DNA of 45,247 nucleotides from an uncultured Bacteroidales bacterium (GTDB taxonomy: Bacteria; Bacteroidota; Bacteroidia; Bacteroidales; FEN-979). Below, piece by piece: positions 41,453-45,247 of this stretch. The stretch spans positions 1 to 45,247 of the forward strand of contig CAISRB010000004.1 of assembly GCA_903887775.1 (NCBI GenBank), in the 5' to 3' direction. Made by a program: the position numbers and the translations under genes. Under the pieces are notes generated by a model, which was given only the letters and a program-made list of their open reading frames with translations, made no database searches and was not told the DNA's origin. Each line of letters begins with the position of its first letter. The stretch's first letter is position 1.

Positions 41453-42844
41453 TCAATGATATGCAAATAAAAGGACCGGGGGAATCAGCAGGAGACATCC
41501 AAGTATCAGGAAAATAAGTGACAAAGGCAGCATAAACCTGACCCATTTATCATAAGGAATTTTCCCAATGGCCAGGATTCCCATGGTAACACCGCTGGTC
41601 GGAAAAACGCTGGTGAAGAGCCCGTCTCCCAGCTGGAAAGCCAACACGGCCGTCTGGCGGGTGATACCGATCAGATCGGCAAGGGGTGACATCAGGGGCA
41701 TGGTCAGGGCAGCCTGGCCCGAACCTGAAGGAACAAAGAAATTCATAAAGCCCTGGAATACGAACATCATTTGAACAGAAATAATTTTGGGGAACTGCCC
41801 CATGGTTCCGGCAATGCCTGCAAGAATGGTGTCAATAATCTTTCCATCAGTGGCAATGATCAGCATCCCGCGGGTAAGCCCGATGACGAAAGCTGCAGTC
41901 ATCATGTCGCGGGCACCTTCAAGAAAAGACCCAACTGCAGTATCCGGGTTAAGCCGGTAAACCAAGGCAGTAAGGACTCCCATAAACACGAACAATCCGG
42001 CAATTTCATTGATATACCAATCCCAGAGATTGACCCCGACAATGAGCATAACGATGGAGGAAGAGAAGATGATCAGTACCAGCTTTCTTTTCAGTGTTAA
42101 GGCAAGGTCTTCGGCAGAATGATAGGATGTAAGATCTCTTTTTTTGTCAATCTCGTAAACCAGGCTTCGTTCCGGGTTCTTTTCTATCCTCCTTGCATAT
42201 AGCATGACAAAAATAATAGCGGTGGTCATAAGCACAAGCCAGACCACGATCCGGTATTCCCACCCACTGAATATCGGGATCTCCGAGATGCCCTGGGCGA
42301 TACCGATGGTGAACGGGTTGCTGAATGCCCCTGCAAAACCTGATGCAGCCCCGAGAAAGGGCATAGCGATCCCTGTGAGTGAATCATACCCCATGGCCAT
42401 TGCCAGGGGGATGGTGATCAGAACAAAGACCATAACCTCTTCGGCCATGCCAAATGAAGCGCCGCCCAATGAAAAAAGGAACATGATAATGGGAATGATG
42501 AATCTCTTGATCTTCGGATTTTTACGCGTAGCCTCAAGAACACGCGCCAGCCCGGAATTGATTGCTCCCGTTTTGCTGACGATCCCAAATGCACCTCCAA
42601 TCAGCAATACAAGGGCAATGATCTGTGAAGCCGACATCATGCCTTTAATTGGTGCGGTGAACAGCTCCATAAACCCTTGTGGATGCGGATCAACCTTGTG
42701 GTAGGTTCCCGGAACCACAACCAGCCGGCCGTGATAATCATGACGATCAAACTGCCCTGACGGGATGATCCAGGTCAGAATAAGAAAAAGGATCAGGATA
42801 ACTGAAATAATAATCAAGGTGTGCGGCATCTTTTTCTTTTCCAT
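41453..42844 (-). CDS. YfcC-family membrane transporter
   Basis: 463 residues with about 12 transmembrane helices, the first at 8-26. Family features of YfcC/DcuC-like carriers: IPSGQFDRHDYHGR near 27-40, FSLGGASFGMAEEVMVFVLI, and FSNPFTIGIAQGI. In the second half there are GLTRGMLIIATDGKIIDTIL and FVPSGSGQAALTMPLMSPLAD. It probably moves a C4-dicarboxylate, amino acid or dipeptide-like substrate driven by an ion gradient. Divergent from the M28 peptidase gene; uptake of peptidase products would make sense but is inference. Confidence 0.85.
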   Translation of the reverse strand: MEKKKMPHTLIIISVILILFLILTWIIPSGQFDRHDYHGRLVVVPGTYHKVDPHPQGFMELFTAPIKGMMSASQIIALVLLIGGAFGIVSKTGAINSGLARVLEATRKNPKIKRFIIPIIMFLFSLGGASFGMAEEVMVFVLITIPLAMAMGYDSLTGIAMPFLGAASGFAGAFSNPFTIGIAQGISEIPIFSGWEYRIVVWLVLMTTAIIFVMLYARRIEKNPERSLVYEIDKKRDLTSYHSAEDLALTLKRKLVLIIFSSSIVMLIVGVNLWDWYINEIAGLFVFMGVLTALVYRLNPDTAVGSFLEGARDMMTAAFVIGLTRGMLIIATDGKIIDTILAGIAGTMGQFPKIISVQMMFVFQGFMNFFVPSGSGQAALTMPLMSPLADLIGITRQTAVLAFQLGDGLFTSVFPTSGVTMGILAIGKIPYDKWVRFMLPLSLIFLILGCLLLIPPVLLFAYH

Positions 42845-42947
42845 GTTCCGGTTTGCTAAAAGGGTGAAGGAAGCTGGTACAAATATATCTTATTTTCTCA
42901 TTTTTGCCTTCAATGTCCAGAGTTTAAAATTTTTATCAGGATATAGT

Positions 42948-42955
42948 TATATTTG
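42948..42955 (+). promoter_or_regulatory. Candidate -7 box for the M28 peptidase gene
   Basis: TATATTTG fits TAnnTTTG. It leaves a long leader of about 170 bases before the ATG at 43128. No clear -33 element. Confidence 0.35.
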
Positions 42956-43127
42956 CATTAACGGAAGTCAGAGCCAACAATTAAATACGGTCATTCAGGT
43001 CATGTCATCCATTCAGATCAACGAAGTAGTTGCCGACACAATGGAGGGCTATCAGCAGTTCGTCCCGGCACAGTGCAACCGGAATTCTTGCATTTTACGA
43101 TTTACGATTCACAATACATCATACATT

Positions 43128-44723
43128 ATGTGCAGATCCTACCTCTTTTTGCTGTTTATGTGGTTCTCCGCGCTGACCCTCCGGGCACAGACCACTTCCA
43201 GTCCTGTTCCTACTCCTGTAAAGCATGATTTTGAAGGAATCCTGTCATTCTTATCTTCCGACTGGATGGAAGGTCGTGAAACGGGCACTCGGGGCGCCTT
43301 AATGGCCGCAGACTATATTGCCTCCATGATGCAGCTCAATGGTTTGATGCCATACGGTGACACTGAAATAAAGAGCAGCCCGGGATCACCGGTAAACTCC
43401 GGCCAGACCTTTTTTCAGAATTTTAAAATGATCCGATGCCATGTTGAGAAATCTTCCCTTGAATTAATCCGGAATTCTGTAGAGGGAGAACCAGTGGTCA
43501 AGTTCGCACCAGGTACCGATTTTATCGTGGACCCTGTTCCGTTTGGTAGGGAAACCGAGGCCCCTGTTATATTTATCGGCTATGGTATTGAAGCCCCGGG
43601 CAAGGGTTACAATGATTACACTAATACAGATGTCAGAAACAAGGTGGTCGTGGTTGTCGACGGGTATCCAGGCCATGCGGATACCACTTCCCTGGCTTCA
43701 AAAAAGTTGGGCAGATCATTTGAAGATGACTTTGCGACCGTAAGAAAGAAACTAAAACTTGCTGAAAGACATGGAGCGGCAGCTGTGGTTTTTATCGACC
43801 CCCATCTTTTGAACAGCAAAATAAATGTACCCACATCCGGAGACGGGGATAATGAAAATTTCCGTCATTATTTACCTGGCGATTCAGGAAAGCTGAAGAT
43901 ACCTTGCTTCACCTTGGGAACAGATGCAATTTTGCAGCTCCTGGATGGTACCGGGATCGACCTGCCTCGATTTGAAAAAAAGGCAGCCAGCGAACTGTTA
44001 ACTGCCTCCGGTCCGATGCAGGGCAAAAAACTCAGGTTTTCGGTTACTGTCAGATCCGAAGAGGTGATGATCCGGAATGTCATAGGAATGATCCAGGGTA
44101 TCGACACAACGAGGAACATCATCATCGGGGGGCATTATGATCATTTGGGTGTAAGGAATGGCCAGGTCTTTAACGGTGCTGATGACAACGCGTCCGGTGT
44201 GGCGGGAATGCTCGCCCTGGCAAAGGCATGGTCTTCAAATCCCATGAAACCCCCGTGTAATATCATATTTGCCGCCTGGGTCGGGGAGGAGAGGGGAAAA
44301 TTGGGGAGCACCTACTTCGCGATGCATTCACGGCTGGTTCCCCGGCAGGTTTCCCTGGTTCTCAACATGGACATGATCTCACGGAGTGCACCGGAAGACA
44401 CTGGCAGGATAGGACTAAGCATCGGAACCATGACCCTAAATGAAGATCTAAGATCCCTGGCAAAAAATATCAATTCCAAACTTGAGCATCCGTTTGTACT
44501 TGAACTCTGGGATGTGACCGGCGCTTCAGGAAGTGATTACAGGCCATTTTCCGACCGGAAAGTCCCAATCCTTACCTTTCATGCCGGTTTTCCGGTTGAA
44601 TACCATACACCCCTGGATGATTTCGCCAGGGTTGATCTTCATAAGATGGAGCAGATCCTGAAAATAGTGAACGATTGCCTCTGGGAAACATTGAAAAATC
44701 CACCATTGAGAGATAAACACTGA
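43128..44723 (+). CDS. Secreted M28-family zinc aminopeptidase
   Basis: 531 residues from ATG 43128, which begins a signal peptide (YLFLLFMWFSALTLRAQ); the frame is open 121 codons further upstream without a signal and is not used. A protease-associated-like domain occupies about 130-260 (GYGIEAPGKGYNDYTNTDVR, KLAERHGAAAVVFID). Zinc ligands of M28: His336 and Asp338 (GGHYDHLG), Asp352/Asp353 (NGADDNASG), Glu387/Glu388 (VGEERG), Asp415 (NMDM), His493 (EYHTPLDD). It cleaves amino-terminal residues from peptides in the periplasm or outside. Neighbour of the divergent YfcC transporter. Confidence 0.92.
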   Translation: MCRSYLFLLFMWFSALTLRAQTTSSPVPTPVKHDFEGILSFLSSDWMEGRETGTRGALMAADYIASMMQLNGLMPYGDTEIKSSPGSPVNSGQTFFQNFKMIRCHVEKSSLELIRNSVEGEPVVKFAPGTDFIVDPVPFGRETEAPVIFIGYGIEAPGKGYNDYTNTDVRNKVVVVVDGYPGHADTTSLASKKLGRSFEDDFATVRKKLKLAERHGAAAVVFIDPHLLNSKINVPTSGDGDNENFRHYLPGDSGKLKIPCFTLGTDAILQLLDGTGIDLPRFEKKAASELLTASGPMQGKKLRFSVTVRSEEVMIRNVIGMIQGIDTTRNIIIGGHYDHLGVRNGQVFNGADDNASGVAGMLALAKAWSSNPMKPPCNIIFAAWVGEERGKLGSTYFAMHSRLVPRQVSLVLNMDMISRSAPEDTGRIGLSIGTMTLNEDLRSLAKNINSKLEHPFVLELWDVTGASGSDYRPFSDRKVPILTFHAGFPVEYHTPLDDFARVDLHKMEQILKIVNDCLWETLKNPPLRDKH

Positions 44724-44788
44724 ATATAAAACCACAGATTTCAGCCTCATGAAAAATACTTTTGTATCTTGCCCTTCGATACCTCATT

Positions 44789-44887
44789 TTAAATCGGTTT
44801 TGAAAGATAATCATTGCAGCCTGCATCTATGGCCTTTTCCCTTTCGCCCGAAAGACCGTAAGCTGTCTGGGCAATAATGACGGAGGT
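44789..44887 (-). pseudogene. Receiver-domain C-terminal fragment
   Basis: The minus strand reads [20 protein letters not shown], then [12 protein letters not shown] and a stop. It is the last third of a receiver domain of the kind fused to hybrid histidine kinases (T-A-Y switch Thr and conserved Lys). The phospho-acceptor part is missing and the sequence upstream in frame is unrelated. Confidence 0.65.
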
Positions 44888-45120
44888 TTTCTCAAACCAC
44901 ACCGACGTACAGATGATATTGTTATTAAATATCTCTTCCTGGCAGATCTCCCCCGAAGTCGAACAACCCACAACCTGCGCCAGGCTTCCCAGGTCGTTTT
45001 CGCTTCTGTTCACCCAGCCACCAGATTCGGAGAATACACTTTATTCTGTTATCAAATATGAGAAATTGGTTAAGATGGCATGCAATTATCATCTTAACAA
45101 AAGTTAGTAACTAATCAGTC

Positions 45121-45246
45121 CTATTTATAATGAGCGATTACATTGAGGGCTTGCAGCACATCTTGTTTGTTTTTGATGGCTGTTTCGATAATGGATCTCA
45201 GGATGGCAAAGTTTTCGGCAGCAAACATAGTCTTGAACTGGCCGGA
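45121..45246 (-). CDS. Transposase C-terminal end, probably IS66 family (partial)
   Basis: A minus-strand frame open from the window edge to TAG at 45121 gives 41 residues: SGQFKTMFAAENFAILRSI, TAIKNKQDVLQAL, ending IAHYK. The pattern SGxFRTxxGAxxFxxIRSxIxTxxKxGxxVLxAL is the end of IS66 transposases. The rest lies outside the window, so whether the element is intact is unknown. Confidence 0.6.
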   Translation of the reverse strand, partial: SGQFKTMFAAENFAILRSIIETAIKNKQDVLQALNVIAHYK

Positions 45247-45247
45247 G

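Noticed and set aside
41283-41546. 87-codon minus-strand frame downstream of YfcC
   Set aside because: It overlaps the YfcC 3' end out of frame and has no family likeness.
1-45247. CRISPR array
   Set aside because: No run of regularly spaced identical repeats; the dispersed repeats are kilobases apart.

Overview
The window looks like part of a Bacteroidota chromosome, probably an environmental Bacteroidales-like lineage. The evidence is type IX secretion C-terminal tails, FISUMP and DUF1566 exported proteins, a CarboxypepD_reg/TonB receptor, many promoters of the Bacteroidota TAnnTTTG (-7) type, and almost no Shine-Dalgarno sequences. No rRNA or tRNA gene was recognised.

Left part (1-10.2 kb): the tail of a FISUMP protein; then a tight leftward four-gene operon (small membrane protein, HdhA-like SDR, second SDR, alginate-export-like outer-membrane barrel). 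It is divergent from a PAS histidine kinase / NarL-type regulator pair, followed by an orphan receiver with Glu at the phospho-acceptor position, an outer-membrane barrel and a large MscS channel.

10.3-22.1 kb is a decayed integrative element. A leftward tyrosine recombinase lies at its right end. Eroded replication/excision genes (VapE with an internal deletion, CHC2 primase stub, HTH excisionase) lie in its left half, with iteron-like decamers beside them. A 12-bp direct repeat at 10365 and 22021 may mark its ends. Intact cargo is two convergent gene pairs that look like conflict/defence modules: HipA-like kinase + DUF3037 (rightward), and AlbA_2/RecG-like protein + archaeo-eukaryotic-primase/SF2-helicase fusion of the TOTE type (leftward, overlapping by one base).

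22.2-24.7 kb holds a DUF4258/YgiT-type toxin-antitoxin-like pair and an HxlR regulator divergent from a small membrane protein, a YciI-like protein and a tautomerase. 25.1-33.4 kb holds two paralogous DUF1566 surface proteins (one type IX secreted, one lipoprotein), a polysaccharide deacetylase, a TonB-dependent receptor and a LytS/LytTR two-component pair. Both DUF1566 genes carry the same promoter with a 21-bp-spaced direct repeat, a likely LytTR site.

33.6-45.2 kb: phosphatidylserine decarboxylase and a two-PDZ protein; a type IX secreted GH79-like hydrolase; small membrane/LuxR genes; a strip of gene remnants (HxlR, histidine kinase); a LipL32 homologue; a YfcC transporter; an M28 peptidase; and at the edge a receiver fragment and the end of a probable IS66 transposase.

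Two unexplained dispersed repeat families run through the whole window. Family 1 (~70-75 bp) has six copies, all on the + strand and mostly at 3' ends of genes. Family 2 (~60 bp) has three full copies and one partial; two of the four abut truncated genes.
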